A stretch of DNA of 64,000 nucleotides from an uncultured Bacteroidales bacterium (lineage in GTDB: Bacteria; Bacteroidota; Bacteroidia; Bacteroidales; Paludibacteraceae): assembly GCA_949282265.1 (NCBI GenBank), contig CASDOZ010000006.1:1-64000 (forward strand), given 5' to 3'. The notes under the pieces are model-generated. The model was given only the letters and a program-made list of their open reading frames with translations. It did no database searches and was not told where the DNA came from. Positions 26,456-34,310 of the stretch are shown piece by piece. Position numbers and translations under genes: made by a program. Positions within the stretch are counted from its first letter, which is position 1. Each line of letters begins with the position of its first letter.

Positions 26456-28633
26456 TCAAAGGTTCTTTTCTAAGAAATTTACCATCCGTGTATAAAGATG
26501 CCTGTATGAATTACCTTTTTGCAGGAAATGGTTGTCATCTGGGTAAATTTGCATCTCGAATTGCTTGTCGGCTTCAATCAAACTGTGTATGTAAAGCATG
26601 GTGTTCTGCGCGTGTACGTTGTCATCGCCGGTACCATGCACAATCAGCAGGTTACCTTTTAATTTGTCTGCTTTGGCGGGAAGTGAAATCTGTTCATATC
26701 CGCGGAAATTTTCCTGCGGTCGGCGCATGTAACGTTCTGTATAGGCCGAGTCATAAAGTTTGTAGTCGGTAACTGGTGCGACGGCAATACCCGCCTTGAA
26801 TGTTTGCTCATCTTGGCTCATGCACACCAAAGTCATGAATCCGCCGTAGCTCCAACCCCATATTCCTATGCGCTCTTTGTCCACGAAAGGCAACGTGCTT
26901 AAATATTTTGCAGCTTCGATTTGGTCATGTGCTTCTATCTCTCCTAATTGCATGTAGGATGCAGTTCGGAAATCCCGTCCGCGTGCGCCGGTTCCGCGTC
27001 CATCCACACAGACGATAATATAACCTTGTGTGGCCAGATAATATTCCCAATCAATGTCCCAGCGGTCGAGTACCATTTGCGAGTTGGGACCGCTGTACTG
27101 GACTTGTAATACCGGATATTTTTTACTGGCATCGAAATTGACCGGTTTCAGCATCCAGCCGTTCAGTTCCACGTTGTCCGAGGTATGGAAAGTGAAGAAC
27201 TGTTTTTCTGGCAGGTTGAGTTTCGAGAACGCTTCCTGCACGTTTGAATTGTCGAGCAAAGTGCACAGGGTTTTGCCCGTCATATCTTTCACATCGTAAC
27301 GGTCTGCTGTCTGCATCGAGGAAAAGTGGTCTATGAAGTAGTGGAATCCGTTGGAGAATTCGGCTTTGTGCGTTCCAGCTTCTGATGCCAAGCAGGTCGT
27401 TTTGTTTTTTTTCGTGTCTGTGACGTAAATGTTCCGTTGTAACGGTGACACGGCCGCGCTTTGGTAATACAGTTTGTTGCCGGCTTCGTCATAGCCGTAC
27501 ACACGCGTTACGTCAAAATTTCCTTTGGTGAGTTGTTTCTCTTTCAGCCCGTTTGCGCTGTACATATAGGCGTGGCGGAAACCGTCTGTTTCGTTTACGG
27601 CAATAAAACGGTTGTCCGAAAGGAACTGGAATTCATCGATTTGCCTGAAATCGATATACACGTCGGATTCTTCGCTGTAATTCAGTTTGCATACCGTTGA
27701 TTTCGGGTTTGCCAGCCACATTTGCATTTCCGTCTGGTTCCGGTCCAGGGTGAATACGGCCAGTTGTTCGGGATTTTGCGTCCAGCGGATGCGCGGAATG
27801 TAAATATCCTCGCCGTCGGGATTGATTTGCATGGTCTTGACGGACTTGTAATATACGTCATACACTCGTGCGGAAACTTTCGCGTTCGGTTCGCCTGCCT
27901 TCGGATATTTGAGCCGGTTGTTTTTCGGATAGAGCAGGGGCGATTGGAAATCGTCTTTCAGGAAACTCTGGAACGTGAAAACCGGCACTTCCGTTTCGTC
28001 GAAGCGCACGAAAGCCAGTTGTTTGCTGTCGGGCGACCAACAGTACAGCCGTGTTACGGCAAATTCTTCTTCGTAGAGCCAGTCGGTTGTCCCGTTGATG
28101 ATGCAGCCGGCTTTCCCGTCGGTCGTGACGGCCACTTCCGTCCCGTAGTCCACTTTGTGGATATACAAGTTGTTGTCGCGCCCGAAAGCGATATATCGCC
28201 CGTTCGGCGAAAACAACGGTTCCTGTACGGGCATGGTATCCGACAGGGCTTTCAGCTCGTTGCGCTGTATGTCGAACAGGTAATAGTTGGCCCGGAACGA
28301 ATGGCGGTAGATTTGCTGTTTGTCATTGTAAACCAGCAACCGTTTTTCGGCCGGGTCGGCCACGAAACCCTCTATGGCTTCCAATTTGTGCAATTGGGTG
28401 TTTTCCGCATTGAAAAGCGTATCGACGGGCTGCCCTGTGCGGTATGCGTATTTGACGATGTATTTGTTTTGTTGCAATTGCAGGTAATGTTCACCGTCGG
28501 TGCAGGAAGCCGTTTCCGGAAGTTCCCGGGCACCATAATTTCCGCCGATTATATCGTATAGCAAATTGTCTGCGGATAAGTTGCATGCGCAGGAAAACAG
28601 TATGATTGCGAGGTAGAAAAAGCGTGTTTTCAT
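26456..28633 (-). CDS. Dipeptidyl peptidase IV-type serine peptidase (S9B)
   Basis: Exported S9 prolyl peptidase of 725 aa that removes N-terminal Xaa-Pro dipeptides. A signal peptide (MKTRFFYLAIILFSCACNLSA) is followed by a DPPIV N-terminal beta-propeller (about 60-450), then an alpha/beta-hydrolase domain with VDGRGTGARGRDF, the nucleophile GWSYGGFM, VHGTGDDNVHAQN (Asp) and DDNHFL (His). NGTTDWLYEEEF resembles the Glu-Glu N-terminus-binding segment of DPP-IV. It probably acts in the periplasm together with the other peptidases of this window. Promoter element TATCTTTG at 28656-28663. Confidence 0.92.
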   Translation of the reverse strand: MKTRFFYLAIILFSCACNLSADNLLYDIIGGNYGARELPETASCTDGEHYLQLQQNKYIVKYAYRTGQPVDTLFNAENTQLHKLEAIEGFVADPAEKRLLVYNDKQQIYRHSFRANYYLFDIQRNELKALSDTMPVQEPLFSPNGRYIAFGRDNNLYIHKVDYGTEVAVTTDGKAGCIINGTTDWLYEEEFAVTRLYCWSPDSKQLAFVRFDETEVPVFTFQSFLKDDFQSPLLYPKNNRLKYPKAGEPNAKVSARVYDVYYKSVKTMQINPDGEDIYIPRIRWTQNPEQLAVFTLDRNQTEMQMWLANPKSTVCKLNYSEESDVYIDFRQIDEFQFLSDNRFIAVNETDGFRHAYMYSANGLKEKQLTKGNFDVTRVYGYDEAGNKLYYQSAAVSPLQRNIYVTDTKKNKTTCLASEAGTHKAEFSNGFHYFIDHFSSMQTADRYDVKDMTGKTLCTLLDNSNVQEAFSKLNLPEKQFFTFHTSDNVELNGWMLKPVNFDASKKYPVLQVQYSGPNSQMVLDRWDIDWEYYLATQGYIIVCVDGRGTGARGRDFRTASYMQLGEIEAHDQIEAAKYLSTLPFVDKERIGIWGWSYGGFMTLVCMSQDEQTFKAGIAVAPVTDYKLYDSAYTERYMRRPQENFRGYEQISLPAKADKLKGNLLIVHGTGDDNVHAQNTMLYIHSLIEADKQFEMQIYPDDNHFLQKGNSYRHLYTRMVNFLEKNL

Positions 28634-28655
28634 ATTTGTTTTTTTGTTAGACGTG

Positions 28656-28663
28656 CAAAGATA
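28656..28663 (-). promoter_or_regulatory. -7 element of the DPP-IV gene
   Basis: The - strand reads TATCTTTG, about 23 nt upstream of the ATG. 28664-28769 holds no gene. Confidence 0.55.
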
Positions 28664-28769
28664 GTGTTAAAAATCTGTTCAGCCTCGTTTTTTTTGGGAG
28701 TATTAACATGTCGTGGAAAGTGTTTGCGTAAATGGAGGCGGATGTTGTCTGGCGTCACAAGCGGGAATA

Positions 28770-30728
28770 TTAAAGACGCCCAGCTGCTTTGGAGAGTTGG
28801 AACTCAATTTTTTTCAGTTGCATTAAGTGCGCAATGATTTCTCTATCTTGTCCAGCTTGTTTCAGCAATAGTGTCAATTGTTTTTGCTTTTCTTGGATAA
28901 GCTGTATTTTAAGATCATAAATCAAGCGGGGAACAGACTCGTGCAGTTGGTCGATTTCTGTTGGCTTTTTGCCTGTTTTGTAGTGAATTTTGCTCAAAGT
29001 GTATTTTTCGGCAATCAAGTCGATGGCCAGTTGGCTTATTTTGTCGTTTATGTGGAATTTATAGAATTTTTCGGCCACAAAACCCTCGTCATGGCAATGT
29101 GCCTTGAATTCATCAATGATTTGCATGTACAGCGGGTTGTTGAATACAATGCCATCCATTTCCAACTCGTGAATGATATATTCTCCGACCGAGACCGGTT
29201 CGCCGGTTTCCGGCTGCACGTACAGTTCTTTTTCGCCGTGACGTACAAGGGTTTGTATGATTTCGCGCTCTATGCTTTCGAATTTGCTTGCCGTGGTCAG
29301 CGTCGTTGCCTGCAAGGCATCCGGAATCGTTTCCGCCGGTTTTTCATTGGATTTGTCTGTTTCGTTGGCAGCCGTTGCCTGTCGGGCTTCTTCGCTTTTC
29401 TGTTTCTGGAAATCCTTCTCTTTTTTCTCTATTTTCAGGTTGTTGATGGCGTGTATCAGTGTTTTCTCGTCGATGTCCAGCAGGTTGCTGCAATCCTTGA
29501 TGTACACTTGCCGGACAATGTTGCTCGGAATGACGGAGATGCTGCGCACGATGTCCTGGATCAGCTGCGAGCGTTTGATGGGGTCGTTGCCGGCGTCTTG
29601 CAACAGCAGGTTCGTCTTGAAGCGGATGAAGTCCACTTGATGTTGCTGTATGTAGGCGATGAAGTCGGCGGCGTTGTTTTTGCGCGCGAACGAATCGGGG
29701 TCTTCGCCGTCGGGCAGCAACAGGACCTTGATGTTCAGCCCTTCTTCCAACAGCATGTCTATGCCCCGCAAGGATGCTTTGATGCCGGCGTTGTCGCCGT
29801 CGTACAGGATGGTTATGTTTTCCGTGAAGCGGTGCAGCAACCTGATTTGGCCTGTCGTCAATGATGTGCCGGACGATGCGACGACGTTCTCGATGCCAGC
29901 CTGGTGCATGGAAATGACATCCGTGTAGCCCTCCACCAAATAGCAGCAGTCTTGTTTGACAATGGCTTGTTTGGCAAAGAAAATCCCGTACAGTTCGTTG
30001 CTTTTGTGGTAGATTTCCGACTCGGGCGAGTTGACGTATTTGGCAATTTTGTTGTCTTTTTTCAGGATGCGCCCGCCGAACGCGACCACTTTGCCGGACA
30101 GGGTATGCACTGGGAAAATCACACGTCCGTGGAAACGGTCGGTCATTTGGCCGTGGTCGTTCGCGTAGGCAAGTCCGGTCTTTTCTATGTACGTTGTTTT
30201 GTAACCTGCACCTAAGGCGGCTTTGTTGAAGGCATCGCGGCGTTCGGGGCAGTAACCGAGCTGGAACTTGCGTATCATGTCGTCGCGGAAGCCGCGTTCA
30301 CGGAAATAGGCCATGCCAATGTTCTGCCCTTCTTCCGTCTTGTACAGTTGTTCCGTGAAAAACTTGCGTGCAAAGTCGTTGAGCATGAACATGCTTTCCC
30401 TGTCATTCTGGGCATTTTTTTCCTCGTCGGTCAGCTCGCGTTCCTGCACTTCGATGTTGTATTTTTTCGCCAGCAGTTTCAGGGCTTCATAGTAGGACAC
30501 CTGTTCGTATTCCATGATGAAGTGCACGGCGTTTCCGCCTTTGCCGCAGCCGAAGCATTTGAATATGCCCTTGGCGGGTGATACGGTGAACGAGCCGGTT
30601 TTTTCATCGTGGAACGGGCACAGGCCGATCAGGTTCACGCCCCGGCGGCGGAGCGTAACATAATCGGAAACTACCTCTTCGATGCGGGCGGCGTCCATGA
30701 TGCGGGAAACGGTTAACGGGTCAATCAT
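28770..30728 (-). CDS. dnaG: DNA primase
   Basis: Replication primase of 652 aa. The N-terminal CHC2 zinc finger (LCPFHDEKTGSF, then CFGCGKGGNAVHF) is followed by the primase core (about 120-330). Its Toprim motif comprises YLVEGYTDVIS (catalytic Glu) and ILYDGDNAGIKA with LPDGEDPDSF (metal Asp). The C-terminal part (about 430-652) is the DnaB-interacting domain, preceded by a Lys/Glu/Gln-rich linker (KKEKDFQKQKSEEARQ). Promoter TACATTTG at 30754-30761. Confidence 0.97.
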   Translation of the reverse strand: MIDPLTVSRIMDAARIEEVVSDYVTLRRRGVNLIGLCPFHDEKTGSFTVSPAKGIFKCFGCGKGGNAVHFIMEYEQVSYYEALKLLAKKYNIEVQERELTDEEKNAQNDRESMFMLNDFARKFFTEQLYKTEEGQNIGMAYFRERGFRDDMIRKFQLGYCPERRDAFNKAALGAGYKTTYIEKTGLAYANDHGQMTDRFHGRVIFPVHTLSGKVVAFGGRILKKDNKIAKYVNSPESEIYHKSNELYGIFFAKQAIVKQDCCYLVEGYTDVISMHQAGIENVVASSGTSLTTGQIRLLHRFTENITILYDGDNAGIKASLRGIDMLLEEGLNIKVLLLPDGEDPDSFARKNNAADFIAYIQQHQVDFIRFKTNLLLQDAGNDPIKRSQLIQDIVRSISVIPSNIVRQVYIKDCSNLLDIDEKTLIHAINNLKIEKKEKDFQKQKSEEARQATAANETDKSNEKPAETIPDALQATTLTTASKFESIEREIIQTLVRHGEKELYVQPETGEPVSVGEYIIHELEMDGIVFNNPLYMQIIDEFKAHCHDEGFVAEKFYKFHINDKISQLAIDLIAEKYTLSKIHYKTGKKPTEIDQLHESVPRLIYDLKIQLIQEKQKQLTLLLKQAGQDREIIAHLMQLKKIEFQLSKAAGRL

Positions 30729-30753
30729 GCTGTCGTGCCGGTTTTTTGGAATG

Positions 30754-30761
30754 CAAATGTA
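30754..30761 (-). promoter_or_regulatory. -7 element of dnaG
   Basis: The - strand reads TACATTTG, 6 nt from the stop of the upstream hydrolase gene and about 25 nt before the dnaG ATG, so dnaG is probably transcribed independently. Confidence 0.55.
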
Positions 30762-30766
30762 CGCAT

Positions 30767-31549
30767 TTATTTGCGTTCGTTGTCCAGAAGCAGCGTTTTA
30801 TTTGCCAAAATAAATTGCAGGGTGGCTTCCGGGTTTTCTTTGTGTGAGTTATGCGCTGCGTTTGGAATCAGCGTCATGATGATTTTCCCACCTGTGTGTT
30901 CCGCTATCGTGGTGTTTTGCTTCACGGTGTCGAAGCGGTCGTTTTCGCCGCGGAATGCGATAATAGGGCAGGTTACTTTTTGGATATGTCTAACGATGTC
31001 CCATTTCTGGAAACGCTTGTCGGCCCACATGCGGCTCCAGTAATTGAATACGTTGGGCATATTTTCCCCGTGGAATCTGGCCAGGCTTTGGCACAAGTGC
31101 GTATGTTTGCTCGCTTCCGTTATGTCGGCTACCAGTTTCAGCCCTTCCGGCTCGGTGCAGGTGTGCGCGCTTTGCAGAATCAGCCCGCTGATACGTTCCG
31201 GATAGAGAGCCGCCGCCGTCAGGGCGATGGTGCCGCCGTCGCTGTGGCCGTACAGGATGGCTTTGCCGATGTCCAGTTCGTCCATTAGTCTGACTAATAC
31301 AGCCGCCTCGTCGTCAAAAAACGTGGTTGGCCGCCGCTCGTAGTCCACGCGTCCCGACTTTCCGTGTCCGGCGCGGTCGTAAATCATATAATTGGCCGGC
31401 AGGCTGTCGGAAAGACGTTGCGGGAAATCGCCCCACATGTCAATGCAACCCCACGCATCGTGCAGGAAAACCAATGTCGGCGCGTCCGGACGGCATTGCA
31501 CATGCTTGGTGTACAAATGATACGAATCGAAATCTATGTAGCCTTCCAT
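30767..31549 (-). CDS. Alpha/beta hydrolase
   Basis: Single-domain hydrolase of 260 aa. LVFLHDAWGCIDMW is the oxyanion-hole region, YDRAGHGKSG is the typical HG-loop segment, GHSDGGTIAL is the nucleophile elbow (Ser), and IIAFRGENDRFD with NAAHNSHKE supply the acid and His. No signal peptide is seen, so it is cytoplasmic. The lack of a lid domain and the GHSDGG elbow resemble 3-oxoadipate enol-lactonase/MenH-like hydrolases, but the substrate is not deducible. It is divergent from pdxB with closely packed promoters. Confidence 0.8.
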   Translation of the reverse strand: MEGYIDFDSYHLYTKHVQCRPDAPTLVFLHDAWGCIDMWGDFPQRLSDSLPANYMIYDRAGHGKSGRVDYERRPTTFFDDEAAVLVRLMDELDIGKAILYGHSDGGTIALTAAALYPERISGLILQSAHTCTEPEGLKLVADITEASKHTHLCQSLARFHGENMPNVFNYWSRMWADKRFQKWDIVRHIQKVTCPIIAFRGENDRFDTVKQNTTIAEHTGGKIIMTLIPNAAHNSHKENPEATLQFILANKTLLLDNERK

Positions 31550-31570
31550 GAATCAGTCGGATTGTTGGCG

Positions 31571-31598
31571 CAAAATTAGGAAATAATCCGTACTTTTG
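31571..31598. promoter_or_regulatory. Back-to-back promoters of the hydrolase (-) and pdxB (+)
   Basis: - strand TAATTTTG at 31571-31578 and + strand TACTTTTG at 31591-31598, only 12 bp apart, so polymerase binding on one side should interfere with the other. Confidence 0.6.
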
Positions 31599-31639
31599 CA
31601 GCCGGAAATGCCGGCTCGTAGCTGTTTTTCCGTTATTTT

Positions 31640-32614
31640 ATGAAAATTGTCGTAGATAGTTTTATTCCATTTGTCCGCGGGGTGTTGGAGCCGTATGCCG
31701 AGGTCGTTTATGCCGAACCGGCGGCGTTCACGCCTGCGCTTGTGCGCGATGCGGATGCATTGCTCATTCGGACGCGCGTCCGCTGCAATGCCGCCCTGCT
31801 CGATGGCTCTGCTGTCCGTTTCATTGCGACGGCAACCATCGGATACGACCATATCGATACGGCCTATTGTGCCCGGCAGGGCATTGCATGGGTCAATGCG
31901 GCCGGATGTAATGCCGATGGCGTCCGCCAATATGTGCAGGCCGTGCTGGAATATGTGGAGCGCATCGACGGTGCCTGCGTGGCGGGAAAAACGCTGGGCG
32001 TTGTGGGTGTCGGGCACGTGGGGCGGTTAGTGGCGGCCATGGCCGAAAGGAAAGGAATGCGTGTGTTGCGCAATGACCCGCCGCGCCAACTGGCGGAGCC
32101 GGAGGGCGGTTTCGTGTCCTTGGAACAGGTCGCGCGGGAATCCGATGTCATAACGTTCCATACGCCGTTGGCCTTGTCTGGCGAATTTGCCACTTACCAT
32201 TTGTGCGATGCCGCTTTCCTGCAAAAAATCAAGCCCGATGCGCTGCTGATAAATGCCGCGCGCGGAGGTGTTGTGGATGAAGAGGCCTTTTTGGCGTATG
32301 CGCCTGCCACCTGCCGCATCGTGCTGGACTGCTGGGAGCATGAGCCGCATATCAGCCGCCAAATGCTGGACAGGGTTTTGCTTGGCACGCCGCACATAGC
32401 GGGTTACACCGTGCGCGGCAAACAGAATGCAACCACCATGAGCGTGCAGGCTTTGAGCCGCTTCTTCGGGTTTGGATTGGACAATTGGGAAGCCGTCGTG
32501 CCGCCAGCCATGCAGCCAGTCACAGATGAATACGATATTGTGGCCGATTACCGCACGTTGTTGCAGCATACTGCTGAATTTGAGCATTTGCGCTCATCCT
32601 ACCGGTTGCGTTGA
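31640..32614 (+). CDS. pdxB: Erythronate-4-phosphate dehydrogenase
   Basis: D-2-hydroxyacid dehydrogenase of 324 aa for the DXP-dependent pyridoxal phosphate route, oxidising 4-phosphoerythronate. The N-terminus MKIVVDSFIPFVRG and ATIGYDHIDTAYC match PdxB. The NAD loop is LGVVGVGHVGRLVA, LLINAARGGVVDE carries the catalytic Arg region, LDCWEHEP the Glu, and GTPHIAGYT the catalytic His. The C-terminal PdxB dimerisation domain is reduced. Several PLP enzymes in the window, such as MalY and GlgP, would use the product. It ends 8 nt from the convergent hipT-like gene with no obvious terminator. Confidence 0.93.
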   Translation: MKIVVDSFIPFVRGVLEPYAEVVYAEPAAFTPALVRDADALLIRTRVRCNAALLDGSAVRFIATATIGYDHIDTAYCARQGIAWVNAAGCNADGVRQYVQAVLEYVERIDGACVAGKTLGVVGVGHVGRLVAAMAERKGMRVLRNDPPRQLAEPEGGFVSLEQVARESDVITFHTPLALSGEFATYHLCDAAFLQKIKPDALLINAARGGVVDEEAFLAYAPATCRIVLDCWEHEPHISRQMLDRVLLGTPHIAGYTVRGKQNATTMSVQALSRFFGFGLDNWEAVVPPAMQPVTDEYDIVADYRTLLQHTAEFEHLRSSYRLR

Positions 32615-32622
32615 AAGGATTT

Positions 32623-33567
32623 TTAAGTAAGCGATTGCAATTTTTCCGTGATAATTTCCTTGTATCTGTCTTTCAACTCATCCGGCAGGAAAGACAGGCC
32701 AATGAAATCCAGCCATTTGTTCCTGGTTTTCAGGAATTTGTTGAAAATATTGTCTATGATTTTGTCTTTCAGCCCCGATGCCTGCATGGACAAGGCGAAA
32801 TCGGACTTTTTGATTTTGCGTTTCTTGCCATTGAGCGTTAGTGCCAGTTCTTCCGTATCTTCCGGCATGACCAAAGCGGTAGATAGTAAATCGTAGGCTG
32901 GTGTAAGGGTGTATATTCCTTGCTGTTTATACAGGGAGAAATTTTTCAGGTGCATGTCGGCATTGCCTGTAATCCATGAGAACAATACCTCTTCCCAGTA
33001 GTTTACCAAATCCAGTTTTGGGGTGGCCGAATATCTCCCGATTGTTTTGGCGATTTGTTCGTATGAGCCTTTGTATTTGTGTTCGGTAAGATGTTCTGTA
33101 AGTTGGCACATGTCTTCCATAGCCAGTTTTTCTCCTTTGTCCGTGCGGTCAATGCGGCGGGTGATGTAGCAAAGTTCGCCATCGGCAAAGCGGATAAGGC
33201 TATGGGGCACAACCTTTATTTTGGCCAGTTCTGCCAGATGCATGGTCAAATCTTCCACTTCCGGCAAATTGTCGAAACGGTCTGTCTGTGGTTTCAGGAT
33301 ATAACGCCCCCATAAACCGACAATTGTAAAGCGTCCTGTCTCGTTTTTTCTGCTTTTGTGTATGTCTAACGAAAGTTTTGCCTGGACGCCGGTCAGTGTG
33401 GTTTGGCTGCGTATCACCTGTTTTGCCAAGTCTGTTAGGTTCTTGCGTGTGTAGGGCAGTTCAGGAACGGCCGGCGTCCCGAATATCTTTTTACAGCAGG
33501 TTTTGTGAAAATCCTGTTCGCCTGCTGTAAGTTCCTTGTAACAGTATAGACATTTTGCCATAGTCAT
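32623..33567 (-). CDS. HipA/HipT-like Ser/Thr kinase toxin with N-terminal zinc-ribbon-like motif
   Basis: 314-aa kinase of the HipA C-terminal type. It begins with CLYCYKEL and HKTCCKKIFG, a Cys2-His-Cys cluster of about 25 residues that looks like a small zinc ribbon. The Gly-rich loop reads TTLTGVQAKLSL. The catalytic loop is GNADMHLKNFSL and the metal-binding Asp is in AYDLL, so the kinase looks intact. The HipA N-subdomain is missing and is supplied by the upstream 107-aa gene. In characterised HipBST systems HipT phosphorylates tryptophanyl-tRNA synthetase; the target here is unknown. Its start overlaps the hipS-like stop by ATGA. Confidence 0.85.
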   Translation of the reverse strand: MTMAKCLYCYKELTAGEQDFHKTCCKKIFGTPAVPELPYTRKNLTDLAKQVIRSQTTLTGVQAKLSLDIHKSRKNETGRFTIVGLWGRYILKPQTDRFDNLPEVEDLTMHLAELAKIKVVPHSLIRFADGELCYITRRIDRTDKGEKLAMEDMCQLTEHLTEHKYKGSYEQIAKTIGRYSATPKLDLVNYWEEVLFSWITGNADMHLKNFSLYKQQGIYTLTPAYDLLSTALVMPEDTEELALTLNGKKRKIKKSDFALSMQASGLKDKIIDNIFNKFLKTRNKWLDFIGLSFLPDELKDRYKEIITEKLQSLT

Positions 33568-33887
33568 TCTTCTTTGACAGGTTTTACACCTACTGCACCG
33601 ATACAGTCCTTACAGCAAGCCAGAAGCAAGGCCATACGGTCGTGCGCATCTATTTTCCAATTTTTTTCGGCGATGTCCAACAGCCATCCTTCCGGTATCA
33701 GGCCATCAAAAAAAGGGAAAAGGACTGTATTATGGAAAGGCTTTTCGGCCAGCGGCAATGTCAGGCTGATGGCTTCGGCCTTGTTCGATGCCAGAAATTC
33801 CGTATCATACTGGAAAGTATAGCCGTTTTCGTCTTCCGTAAGCAAACCGGCTTTGATGCCCCGTAAAAACACAACCGCCTGTTTCAT
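33564..33887 (-). CDS. HipS-like protein (separate HipA N-terminal subdomain), putative antitoxin
   Basis: A 107-aa protein matching only the N-subdomain 1 of HipA (Couple_hipA type): MKQAVVFLRGIKAGLLTE, SLTLPLAEKPF and PFFDGLIPEGWLLD are the family landmarks. In enteropathogenic E. coli HipBST the corresponding small protein, not HipB, neutralises the kinase. The gene overlaps hipB-like and hipT-like neighbours by 4 nt on each side (ATGA), so the three are translated as one coupled unit. The C-terminal CCKDCIGAVGVKPV holds three cysteines of unknown role. Confidence 0.82.
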   Translation of the reverse strand: MKQAVVFLRGIKAGLLTEDENGYTFQYDTEFLASNKAEAISLTLPLAEKPFHNTVLFPFFDGLIPEGWLLDIAEKNWKIDAHDRMALLLACCKDCIGAVGVKPVKEE

Positions 33888-34102
33888 GCTTCAACTTTTT
33901 TGTTTATCGGCACGACACCGGCTTCGCTGCCGAAAAGATTCAGTATTTGGTTCACCTTGTCCAGGCGAAGCGTTTGTTTGCCTTGTTCCAGTTCACGGAT
34001 AAAGCGCAAACCGACTCCCGATTTTTCAGACAAGTCAACCTGCGTGAGGTTATATTGTTTCCGCATGGCTTTTACATATTTGGATAATGTCGTTTGTTCC
34101 AT
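33884..34102 (-). CDS. HipB-like HTH (Xre/Cro-type) DNA-binding protein
   Basis: A 72-aa single-domain repressor: MRKQYNLTQVDLSEKSGVGLRFIRELE contains the HTH (LTQVDLSEKSGV, recognition helix LRFIRELEQG), followed by a short hydrophobic tail (ILNLFGSEAGVV). The ATG at 34102 is used; the frame also opens from a TTG at 34126, but that lies inside the promoter's -7 element. It is expected to bind the three TACCC-N4-GGGTA sites upstream and autoregulate the toxin-antitoxin operon, with help from HipS/HipT. Confidence 0.85.
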   Translation of the reverse strand: MEQTTLSKYVKAMRKQYNLTQVDLSEKSGVGLRFIRELEQGKQTLRLDKVNQILNLFGSEAGVVPINKKVEA

Positions 34103-34107
34103 GATTT

Positions 34108-34207
34108 TATACCCTTTGGGGTGCAAATATAGGAAAAATTATTTGTTTTGTACCTTTTCGGGTATAAAATTCATATTTTTCAACTGTAATACACCCGATA
34201 GGGTATA
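34108..34207 (-). promoter_or_regulatory. Autoregulated hipBST promoter with three 41-bp-spaced operators
   Basis: -7 element TATATTTG (- strand) at 34124-34131. Three palindromes with consensus TACCC-N4-GGGTA start at 34110 (TACCC/GGGTG), 34151 (TACCT/GGGTA) and 34192 (CACCC/GGGTA), each with one mismatch and all exactly 41 bp apart. The first overlaps the predicted transcript start, the second the upstream promoter region, and the third lies further upstream. Four helical turns of spacing place all three on one DNA face. Confidence 0.75.
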
Positions 34208-34253
34208 GAACAGTCTTGCTTAGTTCTTTCGGTTGACTGCGTTGGAAAAAGCA

Positions 34254-34289
34254 GAAACGCCTGTATGCACAATTTCATACAGGCGTTTC
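34254..34289 (-). terminator. Terminator of purL
   Basis: Perfect 14-bp stem: GAAACGCCTGTATG at 34254-34267 and CATACAGGCGTTTC at 34276-34289, followed on the - strand by TGCTTTTTCC. Confidence 0.85.
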
Positions 34290-34310
34290 AATTTCTACAT
34301 CTTTCTTTCT

